DNA of 64,000 nt from Rhodococcus yunnanensis NBRC 103083 (GTDB lineage: Bacteria; Actinomycetota; Actinomycetes; Mycobacteriales; Mycobacteriaceae): assembly GCF_001895005.1 (NCBI RefSeq), contig NZ_BCXH01000003.1:124001-188000 (forward strand), written 5' to 3'. Shown in pieces: positions 44,661-52,587 of this stretch. Each line of letters starts with the position of its first letter. Positions within the stretch are counted from its first letter, which is position 1. The position numbers were made by a program, and so were the translations under genes. The notes beneath the pieces were generated by a model that had not been told where the DNA came from, made no database searches, and worked only from the letters and a program-made list of their open reading frames with translations.

Positions 44661-45580
44661 AGCCCAAGCCCGTTCCGCTGGGCCCCGATTCGCTCACCTG
44701 GAAGTACTTCGGGGACTGGCGGGGCATGCTGCAGGGCGTCTGGGCCGGTTCGATGCAGAACATGCATCCCGGCCTCGGCGCAGGCGTCGAGCAGCACTCG
44801 ACGTTCTTCGACGAGCGGTGGCAGCGTCTGTATCGGTCGCTCTATCCCATCGGTGGTGTGGTGTTCGACGGCGATCGGGCCGAGGAGACGGCGCTGCAGG
44901 TACGCGGCTATCACGAGGGAATCAAGGGTGTCGACGCCCGTGGCCGTCGGTATCACGCGCTGGACCCCGACACGTTCTACTGGGCGCACGCCACGTTCTT
45001 CATGGGCACGATACTGACGGCGGATCACTTCATGGGCGGTGTCACCGAGGCCCAGAAACGGCAGCTGTTTCTCGAGCACATCCAGTGGTATCGGCTGTAC
45101 GGCATGAGTATGCAGCCGGTGCCGGAGACCTGGGAGGACTTCCAGCTCTACTGGAAGCGCATGTGCTGCGAGGTTCTCGAGGACAACAAGGCGACCCGCG
45201 AGGTGCTCGATCTGTCGCGGCTCGGCCCGCCGCCGTATGCGTCGTGGATTCCCGACGCCCTGTGGTCGGTGCTGCGGATTCCGATCGCTCGCGGATTCGT
45301 CTGGCTCACGGTCGGGATGTACGACCAGCCGGTGCGAGATCTGTTGGGCTACACGTGGACTGCGCGAGACGCGCGTCTGCACAGGCTGGCAGGCAAGGCG
45401 GTGAAAGCGGCGTTCACGCTGGTTCCGCGGCGATATCGGATGCATCCCCGCGGGAGGGCAGGGTGGGATCGAGCACTGGGGCGCAGTTCGTCCGATGCGC
45501 CGCTGCCCCAGACGCCTGCTCGAAATCTGCCGCCCGTGAGCGAACGGAACGATCCCAAGCACTACAGCCCGCACGTGTAG
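44651..45580 (+). CDS. MpaB-family (DUF2236) oxygenase B
   Basis: A 309-residue oxygenase-family protein. Diagnostic segments are GPDSLTWKYFGDWRGMLQGV, MQNMHPGLGAGVEQHSTFFD, TFYWAHATFFMGTILTADHF (His candidate ligand) and WEDFQLYWKRMCCEVLE. No Shine-Dalgarno site fits the ATG at 44651, and the preceding bases are part of the palindrome, so the mRNA is probably leaderless or near-leaderless. It is controlled by the divergent TetR. A cytosolic alpha/beta-hydrolase gene follows 46 bp downstream and may be co-transcribed. The substrate is unknown. Confidence 0.85.
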   Translation: MRSQPKPVPLGPDSLTWKYFGDWRGMLQGVWAGSMQNMHPGLGAGVEQHSTFFDERWQRLYRSLYPIGGVVFDGDRAEETALQVRGYHEGIKGVDARGRRYHALDPDTFYWAHATFFMGTILTADHFMGGVTEAQKRQLFLEHIQWYRLYGMSMQPVPETWEDFQLYWKRMCCEVLEDNKATREVLDLSRLGPPPYASWIPDALWSVLRIPIARGFVWLTVGMYDQPVRDLLGYTWTARDARLHRLAGKAVKAAFTLVPRRYRMHPRGRAGWDRALGRSSSDAPLPQTPARNLPPVSERNDPKHYSPHV

Positions 45581-45626
45581 TTCGGCGTCGGGTGTAGTTC
45601 AGGGTTCAACGGGTACTTGTCGAGGC

Positions 45627-46412
45627 ATGAGCAACTCTCTCCTGCACAACGTCAGAACAGGCTCGGGCAAGCCGCTGGTCCTCGTCCACGGGCTCGGGTC
45701 CAGTTACCGCAACTGGGATCCGATCGTGCCAGCGTTGAGCGCGGAGCGGGAGGTCATCGCCGTCGACCTGCCCGGGTTCGGTCGAACGCCACCGCGTGCG
45801 AACGTCACGATCGCAACGCTCACCGATTCTCTCCGCGAGTTTCTCGACGCGGAGGGTCTGTCCGACGCCGATGTCGTCGGAAGTTCGATGGGTGCGCGCA
45901 TGGTTCTCGAGCTTGCTCGACGCGGTCACCGCGGGACTGTGGTTTCTCTGGATCCTGGCGGATTCTGGAACGATGTCCAAGCCAAGGTGTTCGGGGCGTC
46001 GATCACGGCGTCGGTGGCGCTGGTCAGCAGGATTCAACCCCTGCTGCCCTTCGTCACGGGCAACCCGGTGACGAGAACGCTTGCGCTGGCTCAGTTCTCG
46101 GCGGCGCCGTGGAAGCTGCCGCAGGAACTCGTGCTGACAGAGCTTCGAGGGTTCGACCACGACGCGTCGCCGTCCCTGTCGGATGCGCTGAAAGCGCTCA
46201 TTCATGGTCCGCGTCAGGAAGGGAGCTCGTCGACGAGCAAGGTGGTCATAGGCTGGGGTCGGCAGGACAAGGTGACGCTGCCGAGCGAGGCGAAGGTCGC
46301 GATGGCGAAATTCCCGGGCGCCGAACTCCGGTGGTTCGACAAGTGTGGGCACTTCCCGCACTGGGATCAGCCCGAGCAGACTGTCGACGTCATCCTCGAG
46401 GCCACCGGCTAG
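45627..46412 (+). CDS. Alpha/beta-hydrolase
   Basis: A 261-residue cytosolic hydrolase of the epoxide-hydrolase/esterase-like alpha/beta fold. LVLVHGLGSSYRNWDPI gives the oxyanion HG motif, GSSMGARMVLELA the nucleophile serine (about residue 88), the acid is likely Asp in GWGRQDKVT, and KCGHFPHWDQPEQT carries the catalytic His. It follows the MpaB-family gene in the same direction and ends in a hairpin terminator. The substrate is unknown. Confidence 0.87.
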   Translation: MSNSLLHNVRTGSGKPLVLVHGLGSSYRNWDPIVPALSAEREVIAVDLPGFGRTPPRANVTIATLTDSLREFLDAEGLSDADVVGSSMGARMVLELARRGHRGTVVSLDPGGFWNDVQAKVFGASITASVALVSRIQPLLPFVTGNPVTRTLALAQFSAAPWKLPQELVLTELRGFDHDASPSLSDALKALIHGPRQEGSSSTSKVVIGWGRQDKVTLPSEAKVAMAKFPGAELRWFDKCGHFPHWDQPEQTVDVILEATG

Positions 46413-46423
46413 CCGAACGAGCA

Positions 46424-46454
46424 CGGCCACGCACTCATCGAGTGTGCGTGGCCG
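46424..46454. terminator. Terminator hairpin between hydrolase and methyltransferase genes
   Basis: CGGCCACGCACTC pairs with GAGTGTGCGTGGCCG around an ATC loop, with a 2-nt bulge. It is shared by two convergent genes. Confidence 0.7.
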
Positions 46455-46476
46455 CGTGCGGGTAGTGGTAGGTCCG

Positions 46477-47793
46477 CTATCCGTTCCACCAGGGGCGTAG
46501 TGGGACGTGAGCGTCGCCCTTGGGGTCGGGCTTGACGCCCAGAACCTGGTGCAGCTGAACGACGTTACGTTCGAAGCCGAGGCGTGAGCCTGCCATGTAC
46601 AGGCCCCATACACGGGCCGTTCCGATTCCGGCTTCGGCTACGCAGGCGTCCCAGTTGTCGACGAGATTCTTGCACCAGGCCTTCAGCGTCAGCGCGTAGT
46701 GCTCGCGGAGGTTCTCCTCGTGCCGGACTTCGAGGCCCGCGTCCTGCATCTCGGTGATGATGCGACCGGAGCCGGTCAGTTCGCCGTCGGGAAAGACGTA
46801 GCGATCGATGAATGCACCTGCGCGCGCGTGACTTCGGTTGTCCGGCCGGGTGATGGAGTGGTTGAGGACTCGGCCACCGACGCGAAGCTTGGACTTGATC
46901 GATTCGAAGTACGACGGGTAGTTGTGCACACCGATGTGCTCGGTGAGGCCGATCGACGACACGGCGTCGAAATCGGTTTCGACGATGTCGCGGTAGTCGG
47001 AGAAGCGGACCTCGGCGAGGTCGGCCAATCCTTCCTCGGCGATCGCCTTCTGCGCCCAGGCTGCTTGCTCCTTGGAGAGCGTCGCGCCGATCGTCTTGAC
47101 GCCGCGGCGGGCGGCGTATCGCACCATTCCGCCCCAGCCGCAACCGATGTCGAGGAGACGGTCACCCTCTTTGAGTCCCAGCTTCTCGAAGACGAGGCGA
47201 TACTTGTTCTCCTGCGCGGCTTCGAGACTGTCGTCCTCGGAGGTGTACGCGGCGCACGTGTACGTCATCGAGGGTCCGAGAACGTACTCGTAGAACGTGT
47301 TCGAGACGTCGTAGTGGTGCGAGATCGAGTCGGCGTCGCGTGTCTTCGAGTGCCGCAGGCCCTCTGCGATACGACGCCACCGCGGTACCACCTCCTGCGG
47401 GGGAGGTGCGATGGGACGCAACAGGTCCCAGCCGAGCGAGCGTGTGATGGAGGCCAGCGTCAGGGCGTTGGGTCGCCGAAAGTGCAGTTCGTCGCCCATG
47501 ACCCGGAGAATGTCGTACGGGTCGCCTGGATGGACGCCGACGGCTTCGAGGTCGCCCGAGATGTAGGCGCGTGCCATACCGAGATCGCCGGGCGCCGTGG
47601 CGAGATACGTCGTTCCCCGTGGGCTCTTGAGCTCGAGTCCGAGCGCCGCGTCCACCGGGCCGGCGGAGCTGCCGTCGTATGCGGTGAATCGAAGCGGGAT
47701 GTTCCCGTCGGAGAGCAGCTCGAGGATCTCGGAGATGGTGAGCTTGTGTGCTCGGGTGGCTTCACGCGACCCGGGCTCCTTGAATGTCGTCAT
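46477..47793 (-). CDS. Cyclopropane-synthase-family SAM methyltransferase (Rv3720 type)
   Basis: S-adenosylmethionine-dependent lipid methyltransferase of 438 residues that would transfer a methylene/methyl group to a phospholipid acyl double bond. The SAM site is LLDIGCGWGGMVRYAARRG (about 207-225), and family segments ISHHYDVSNTFYEYVLGPSM, MTYTCAAYTSEDDS and VSSIGLTEHIG are present. The start ATG 47793 overlaps the stop of the FAD gene (ATGA). This FAD-oxidase/methyltransferase pair matches Rv3719-Rv3720 and resembles the BfaA/BfaB (TmsA/TmsB) pair that makes 10-methyl fatty acids such as tuberculostearate. Whether this pair does so or is a paralogue is not decided by sequence. Confidence 0.87.
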   Translation of the reverse strand: MTTFKEPGSREATRAHKLTISEILELLSDGNIPLRFTAYDGSSAGPVDAALGLELKSPRGTTYLATAPGDLGMARAYISGDLEAVGVHPGDPYDILRVMGDELHFRRPNALTLASITRSLGWDLLRPIAPPPQEVVPRWRRIAEGLRHSKTRDADSISHHYDVSNTFYEYVLGPSMTYTCAAYTSEDDSLEAAQENKYRLVFEKLGLKEGDRLLDIGCGWGGMVRYAARRGVKTIGATLSKEQAAWAQKAIAEEGLADLAEVRFSDYRDIVETDFDAVSSIGLTEHIGVHNYPSYFESIKSKLRVGGRVLNHSITRPDNRSHARAGAFIDRYVFPDGELTGSGRIITEMQDAGLEVRHEENLREHYALTLKAWCKNLVDNWDACVAEAGIGTARVWGLYMAGSRLGFERNVVQLHQVLGVKPDPKGDAHVPLRPWWNG

Positions 47794-49232
47794 TTTCTTT
47801 GCACCGCCTTCGAATACATGTCCAACAGACGTGAATTGGGGTCGTACCTTTTCTTCAGTTCTTTGAACTTTGCGCCGCCGTAGAGCGCGGCAAACTCTTC
47901 CTCGGTGTAATACGCGTCCGAGTAGAGAGATTTGTGACCGTCGAAATCGCTGACCTTGTTCTCGATCGCGCGGTTGGCGGCACCGTCGGGCGCGCCTGCG
48001 GTGATGGGAACCGAGGACCAGAAACCGATGTTGACGTACGTCCGCTTCGGTTCGAGTGGGTACAGCGGCCACGGACGGGCTGCGTCGGCGCCGGGGAGGG
48101 CGGGCTCACGAAGCCGCAACGGGCACAACCACAGTGGTTCGATCGGTATTTCGTCGAGGAACCACCGCAGGAAGGACGCGGTGTTCTCGATGGGCACTTC
48201 GACGTCCTGGACTACGCGTTCGCGGGGTGGATTGCCCTTACGGGCCTCGAGCCGATCGGCGATGTCGTACTTCTGATCCAGCCCGATGAGCTTCCAGTAG
48301 AAGCTGGAGCGTCGGTATGCCGTCGGCCAGAATCGTCGAATCTTCGGGTTCTGGGTGCCGAATGCACGTGAGCACCAGAACCAGTCGGTGTCCCAGCGCC
48401 ACAGGTAGTCGTGGATGGTCAGGCGATCGGCTTTGGGGGTCGATCCGGTGTGTTGGATGGACCGGTAGTAGATGTCGGACCCGGAGTGGTAGTTGCTGAC
48501 GGGACCTGCTTCGGCCGTCTGGACACCGAGTGTCAGGTAGCTCTCGTTCTCCGAGAACACGACGCCGTCGAGATACTGCACGGCGATGCCGTCGTAGGAA
48601 TGGTCCGACGCGATCCGGTCCATCGCGGCCTGCATCGAGTCGAGGTCGTCGAACCGCAGGTGCCGGAGGGCGACGAAGGGAAGTACCGGTTCGAGGGCGA
48701 TCTTCAGGCGAGTGGAGTACCCGAGAGTGCCGTAGGAGTTGGGGAATCCCCAGAACAGTTCGGAGTCTGCGCCGTCGGGTGTCGCTGTGACGATCTCGCC
48801 GTTTCCGGTCAGTACGTCGATCTCGAGAACCGATTCGTGGGGGAGTCCGCTCCGGAACGAGGTGCTCTCGATGCCGAGCCCGGTGACGGCGCCACCGAGC
48901 GTGATCGTCTTCAGCTGCGGGACGACGAGGGGGACGAGTCCGTAGGGGAGTGTGGCGTCCACCAGGTCCTCGTACGTACACATGCCCGCGACGTCTGCGG
49001 TCCGGTCCTGGGGGTTGACCGAGATGACCTTTGTGAGCCCTGAAACGTCGAGACCGGGGGCCGTCGACTTCGCGCGGGCCCGGAACAGGTTCGACGTCTT
49101 CTTCGCCAGCCGGACCGTCGCATCCGTCGGGATCGCGCGGTAGCTGCCGAGTAGCTGCTCGACCCCCGCACGATGTGCCGCGAATCCGGTCTCCCGTGGT
49201 TCGGGCTTTCGTCTCGTGAACCCACGTCTCAT
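47790..49232 (-). CDS. FAD-linked oxidoreductase (Rv3719 type), partner of the methyltransferase
   Basis: PCMH-type FAD-binding protein of 480 residues. FAD contacts are likely in VVPQLKTITLGGAVTGLGIE and ESTSFRSGLPHESVLEIDVL, followed by GFPNSYGTLGYSTRLKIAL. The C-terminal part KFKELKKRYDPNSRLLDMYS is typical of DHCR24-like and BfaA-like oxidases. ATG 49232 has GGGAGG five bases upstream, so it is preferred over the ATG at 49253. The gene is coupled to the methyltransferase by ATGA overlap. The likely role is NADPH-linked reduction of the methylene intermediate made by its partner, by analogy with TmsA/BfaA. Confidence 0.83.
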   Translation of the reverse strand: MRRGFTRRKPEPRETGFAAHRAGVEQLLGSYRAIPTDATVRLAKKTSNLFRARAKSTAPGLDVSGLTKVISVNPQDRTADVAGMCTYEDLVDATLPYGLVPLVVPQLKTITLGGAVTGLGIESTSFRSGLPHESVLEIDVLTGNGEIVTATPDGADSELFWGFPNSYGTLGYSTRLKIALEPVLPFVALRHLRFDDLDSMQAAMDRIASDHSYDGIAVQYLDGVVFSENESYLTLGVQTAEAGPVSNYHSGSDIYYRSIQHTGSTPKADRLTIHDYLWRWDTDWFWCSRAFGTQNPKIRRFWPTAYRRSSFYWKLIGLDQKYDIADRLEARKGNPPRERVVQDVEVPIENTASFLRWFLDEIPIEPLWLCPLRLREPALPGADAARPWPLYPLEPKRTYVNIGFWSSVPITAGAPDGAANRAIENKVSDFDGHKSLYSDAYYTEEEFAALYGGAKFKELKKRYDPNSRLLDMYSKAVQRK

Positions 49233-49527
49233 GAACCCTCCCGATGAAGCCACAGGAAGACGCTATCTCCACCTGTCGTCGAGAGCCACCGAGAATGTCG
49301 CACCCGCGGGGAAACTTCACGCAAATGTTGCTCGATCTGCGGTGAATAACAGGACAAACAAGACAAATGGTTGCGTTATACATCTTTTTTGCGCTGCTAA
49401 AGAAATTGCGGGGTGAACCATCTCACATCACGCCATTCGTTCTTGGCCGATCGGACGCCGATAGAGGCAGGATGGATTCGGACATCGACATCGACAGTGA
49501 AATCGACAGCGAACGAAGGAGTCACCA

Positions 49528-49962
49528 GTGGCACAGGTAAGCGCCAGCAGTTCCATCACCATCGCCCAGGCGCCGGATCAGGTGTTGGCAGCGCTCACCG
49601 ACTACGAGACCGTACGGCCGCGGATCCTGCCGGAGCAGTATCTCGACTACACCGTCGTTCAGGGCGGACAGGGAGACGGAACCGTCGCTCGCTGGACGTT
49701 GCAGGCCACTTCGAAGAGGTCGCGGAACGTCGAAGCCACGGTGAGCGTCGAGGGATCGACCATCGTCGAGCGAGATGCGAATTCCTCGCTCGTCACCACG
49801 TGGACGGTCGCGCCGTCCGGCTCGGGCAGTGAGGTCACGACGACGACCGAATGGAAAGGCGCAGGCGGCATCGGCGGCTTCTTCGAGAAGACGTTCGCGC
49901 CGCTCGGCTTGAAGAAGATTCAGGCGCAGACGCTCGCCAACCTGGAACGAGAAGTCCGCTAG
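49528..49962 (+). CDS. SRPBCC-family lipid-binding-like protein (Rv3718c type)
   Basis: A 144-residue START/Bet v1-like protein. The N-terminus VSASSSITIAQAPDQVLAAL, a polar core strand GDGTVARWTLQAT and the C-terminal helix FFEKTFAPLGLKKIQAQT fit the polyketide-cyclase/SRPBCC superfamily. It begins with GTG 49528 and AAGGAG upstream. It faces away from the Rv3719/3720-type pair, as in M. tuberculosis. The role is likely binding of a lipid or other hydrophobic ligand, without evidence for catalysis. The 274-bp gap upstream is AT-richer than its surroundings and carries no other gene. Confidence 0.85.
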   Translation: MAQVSASSSITIAQAPDQVLAALTDYETVRPRILPEQYLDYTVVQGGQGDGTVARWTLQATSKRSRNVEATVSVEGSTIVERDANSSLVTTWTVAPSGSGSEVTTTTEWKGAGGIGGFFEKTFAPLGLKKIQAQTLANLEREVR

Positions 49963-50561
49963 TCGGAGGCTCGTGGCTGGCTGCTCGTGAACTGTGAGCT
50001 TGTGACGAGGGCCAATGCGCCCACGATCACGGCCCGCATCGACAAGGCCCAGCGATCGGCCGGGCCCCAATTTTCTGTCACGTGCGCCAGCTCGGCCAGT
50101 GCGACTGCATGCTCCGCTACTGTTTCGACGACCCACTCGGTCTGAACGGGGGCGAGCCCGTAGAGCTGTGCATACTGCGTCTTGACGACTTTCGACGCGG
50201 TGAGTGCGGCCGATTCGAAGCCCGGAAGCGACGTCTTGTTTGCCAGGTAGCCGGCGATTCCGGGGTTCCGATGCACGAGATCCTTCAGCGCGTCGGCGAG
50301 GATGGCCAGAGATCGATCGATGGGATCTCCGTCGCGTGGCGTCGGTACTGTCCATCGCGCCAGGATCTCCTCGGCGACCAGAACTCGCAGTGCCTCTACG
50401 TTCTCGATGTTGTTGTAGACGGCCACGATGCTCACGCCCAGCTTGTCCGCAACCGACTTGACCGTCACCTTGGGCAGAGTGAGCTCGATACCGGCCTCGG
50501 TCAGGTTCGTCGATGTAACTCTGCGCGGACGCCCCGGCAGGGCTCGATTCGCGTCGTGCAT
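49959..50561 (-). CDS. TetR-family regulator
   Basis: A 200-residue TetR-type protein with HTH at about 18-60 (TNLTEAGIELTLPKVTVKS, then DKLGVSIVAVYNNIENVE). The recognition helix contains YNN instead of the usual YxHF, so its DNA site may differ. It overlaps the SRPBCC stop by 4 bp and is divergent from the siderophore-interacting protein. No clear operator was found other than the IdeR-like box on the facing promoter. Confidence 0.82.
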   Translation of the reverse strand: MHDANRALPGRPRRVTSTNLTEAGIELTLPKVTVKSVADKLGVSIVAVYNNIENVEALRVLVAEEILARWTVPTPRDGDPIDRSLAILADALKDLVHRNPGIAGYLANKTSLPGFESAALTASKVVKTQYAQLYGLAPVQTEWVVETVAEHAVALAELAHVTENWGPADRWALSMRAVIVGALALVTSSQFTSSQPRASD

Positions 50562-50655
50562 CCACGGAGCATACGAGGGGAAACCGGGAATGCCGAGAGC
50601 GCTGGTGCAGACGCGTGTGCCGAGTTCTCTACCCGGGCCCTCGCAAAACGTCGGT

Positions 50656-50674
50656 AAAGTTTAGCCTTACTCAA
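50656..50674. promoter_or_regulatory. IdeR-like iron box before the siderophore-interacting protein gene
   Basis: AAAGTTTAGCCTTACTCAA matches 15 of 19 positions of the mycobacterial IdeR consensus TWAGGTWAGSCTWACCTWA, including the central TTAGCCTTAC. It lies 31 bp before the ATG, where IdeR-Fe would repress transcription. Confidence 0.6.
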
Positions 50675-50704
50675 GTAATGTCTGCATGGGCACGAGGAGG
50701 CGGC

Positions 50705-51439
50705 ATGACGGTACCGGAACTGGACCCTCAGTCCTCCGACGCCACGATGCGCACGCTTGCCATCAGTCGGCCGAGGCCCGGTGTGTTCAGCATGACGTCC
50801 GTGCTCGCTCGCGACCCGCGCGAAGGTGACTGGAACGGGTCGAACTGGGACGAGCAGACGATCTCGACGTGGCTCAGATTCCCGGGGGTGTCTCCGGACG
50901 ACTACACCGTTCGCCGGTTCGATTCAGGCAGGGGCATCGTCGACATCGATTTCAGGCCGGGTCCGCAGAACACGATCATGCAGCGTTGGCTCGAATCCGT
51001 GAAGGTGGGCTCCAGGCACCGGATCTCCAAACCGGGAAATCATCTTCCGAATTTTCGGAGTGGTTGTCGCACAATGCTGTTCGCCGACGAGGTGTCGCTC
51101 CCTGCGGTGCGTTCCATCCTCCAGCAGTGGCCGACGTCGGTGGACGGCGCAACGATCAGCGGTACGGTCTGGATCGACACGCCGAATCCCGCCGATGTCG
51201 CCGACCTGCCCGTGATCGATGAGGTCTCCATCGTCAGTTTTCACATCGGGATGGGATTCGACCCTCTGGTGACAGCGGCGCGTCGATGCGATCTCAGTTC
51301 CAGGACGACCGTGTGGGCAGCAGGCGAACGTCGGCGAATGGACGCCATTCGCGCAGCCTGCGACGCGGCAGGTCTGTCGGACGACGACGCCAGGGTGTTC
51401 GGGTACTGGTCGAACGATCGGTCCCGCCGACGGAGCTAG
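50705..51439 (+). CDS. Siderophore-interacting protein (ViuB-type FAD ferric reductase)
   Basis: Probable ferric-siderophore reductase of 244 residues with an N-terminal FAD-binding barrel (DDYTVRRFDSGRGIVDIDFR) and a C-terminal NAD(P)H domain (SRTTVWAAGERRRMDAIRAA, ending VFGYWSNDRS). The spacing fits the SIP family, although the usual RxYTxR FAD motif is reduced to DDYTVRR. ATG 50705 follows GAGGAGG by 5 bp. An IdeR-like box upstream supports iron repression. It probably releases iron from imported siderophores in the cytosol. It is followed by a short tandem repeat and then ybaB. Confidence 0.8.
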   Translation: MTVPELDPQSSDATMRTLAISRPRPGVFSMTSVLARDPREGDWNGSNWDEQTISTWLRFPGVSPDDYTVRRFDSGRGIVDIDFRPGPQNTIMQRWLESVKVGSRHRISKPGNHLPNFRSGCRTMLFADEVSLPAVRSILQQWPTSVDGATISGTVWIDTPNPADVADLPVIDEVSIVSFHIGMGFDPLVTAARRCDLSSRTTVWAAGERRRMDAIRAACDAAGLSDDDARVFGYWSNDRSRRRS

Positions 51440-51489
51440 TGCTGCTGGTCGGGACGTGCTGCTGGTCGGGCCGTGCTGCTGGTCGGGAC
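51439..51489. repeat. Three 17-bp tandem repeats after the SIP stop
   Basis: GTGCTGCTGGTCGGGAC starts at 51439, 51456 and 51473, with the second copy changed at one base. The first base is the last base of the TAG stop. Confidence 0.85.
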
Positions 51490-51542
51490 GTGTGTAGGGA
51501 ACGGTTACGCTGGCGGGGTACCCGAACCGAGAGGACACCACT

Positions 51543-51881
51543 GTGCAACCCGGTGAGCAGCCAGATATTGCGTCGATCATGCAGCAGGCGCAGCAGATGC
51601 AGCAGCAATTGATGGCTGCGCAAGCACAGATCGCCGAGACCGAGGTGACCGGGCAGGCAGGCGGGGGTTTGGTGACTGCGACGGTGAAGGGAACCGGCGA
51701 GGTGGTCGGGCTGTCTATCGACCCCAAGGTCGTCGATCCGGAGGATGTCGACACTCTCCAGGATCTGATCATCGGTGCTATCGCTGACGCGTCGAAGGCA
51801 GCTCAGTCCGTCGCCGCAGAGAAGCTCGGTCCGCTCGCGGGTGGGCTCGGTGGCGGTTCGCTCGGCCTTCCCGGCTTCTGA
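51543..51881 (+). CDS. YbaB/EbfC-type nucleoid-associated protein
   Basis: DNA-binding dimeric protein of 112 residues. The first helix [20 protein letters not shown] and the core [20 protein letters not shown] are typical of the family. The tail [17 protein letters not shown] is Gly-rich. It starts with GTG 51543 behind GAGAGGAC. The recR gene follows by 12 bp, the conserved ybaB-recR operon, and corresponds to Rv3716c-Rv3715c. Confidence 0.93.
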   Translation: MQPGEQPDIASIMQQAQQMQQQLMAAQAQIAETEVTGQAGGGLVTATVKGTGEVVGLSIDPKVVDPEDVDTLQDLIIGAIADASKAAQSVAAEKLGPLAGGLGGGSLGLPGF

Positions 51882-51893
51882 GGACGGGAAGAC

Positions 51894-52502
51894 GTGTACG
51901 AAGGTCCTGTTCAGGATCTGATCGACGAGCTCGGCAAGATGCCGGGTGTCGGCCCCAAAAGTGCGCAGCGCATAGCTTTTCACCTCCTGGGTGTGGAACC
52001 CCCAGAGGTCGAAAGGCTGATCAAGGCACTGCAGCGGGTCAGGGACGGTGTCCAGTTCTGCACCATGTGTGGCACGGTGTCGGACAAGGAACTGTGCCGG
52101 ATCTGTGCAGATCCACGTCGTGATCGCAGCATCATCTGCGTCGTCGAGGAACCCAAAGATGTTCAGGCAGTGGAACGCACGCGCGAGTTCAAGGGGCGAT
52201 ACCACGTTCTCGGTGGTGCGCTCGACCCGTTGAACGGTGTCGGGCCCGACCAGCTCCGCATCCGAGAGTTACTGGTGCGCGTAGGAAATCAGGAGGACGG
52301 TGTCGACGTCTCCGAGGTGATCATCGCGACCGACCCCAACACCGAGGGTGAAGCCACCGCCACCTACCTCGTCCGCATGATGCGAGACTTCCCCGGCCTG
52401 TCCATCACCAGGCTCGCGTCGGGACTGCCGATGGGCGGAGACCTCGAGTTCGCCGACGAGCTCACCCTCGGCCGTGCACTGACCGGCAGGCGGCTGCTGT
52501 AA
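51894..52502 (+). CDS. recR: Recombination mediator RecR
   Basis: Recombination-repair protein of 202 residues that acts with RecF/RecO at gaps. The HhH segment [20 protein letters not shown], the Cys4 zinc finger [16 protein letters not shown] (about 56-71) and the Toprim segment [20 protein letters not shown] followed by [16 protein letters not shown] are present. The start is GTG 51894. It is in an operon with ybaB. The 85 bp after the stop hold degenerate CGGCTGCTGTAA-type repeats. Confidence 0.95.
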   Translation: MYEGPVQDLIDELGKMPGVGPKSAQRIAFHLLGVEPPEVERLIKALQRVRDGVQFCTMCGTVSDKELCRICADPRRDRSIICVVEEPKDVQAVERTREFKGRYHVLGGALDPLNGVGPDQLRIRELLVRVGNQEDGVDVSEVIIATDPNTEGEATATYLVRMMRDFPGLSITRLASGLPMGGDLEFADELTLGRALTGRRLL

Positions 52503-52587
52503 CGCGCGGCTGTGTTTGTACCGGCTGCTGTAAAGCGCAGCTGCGTTGTAGCGGCTGTGTTGCAGCAGCTGTGTCTGAACGGCGCTG

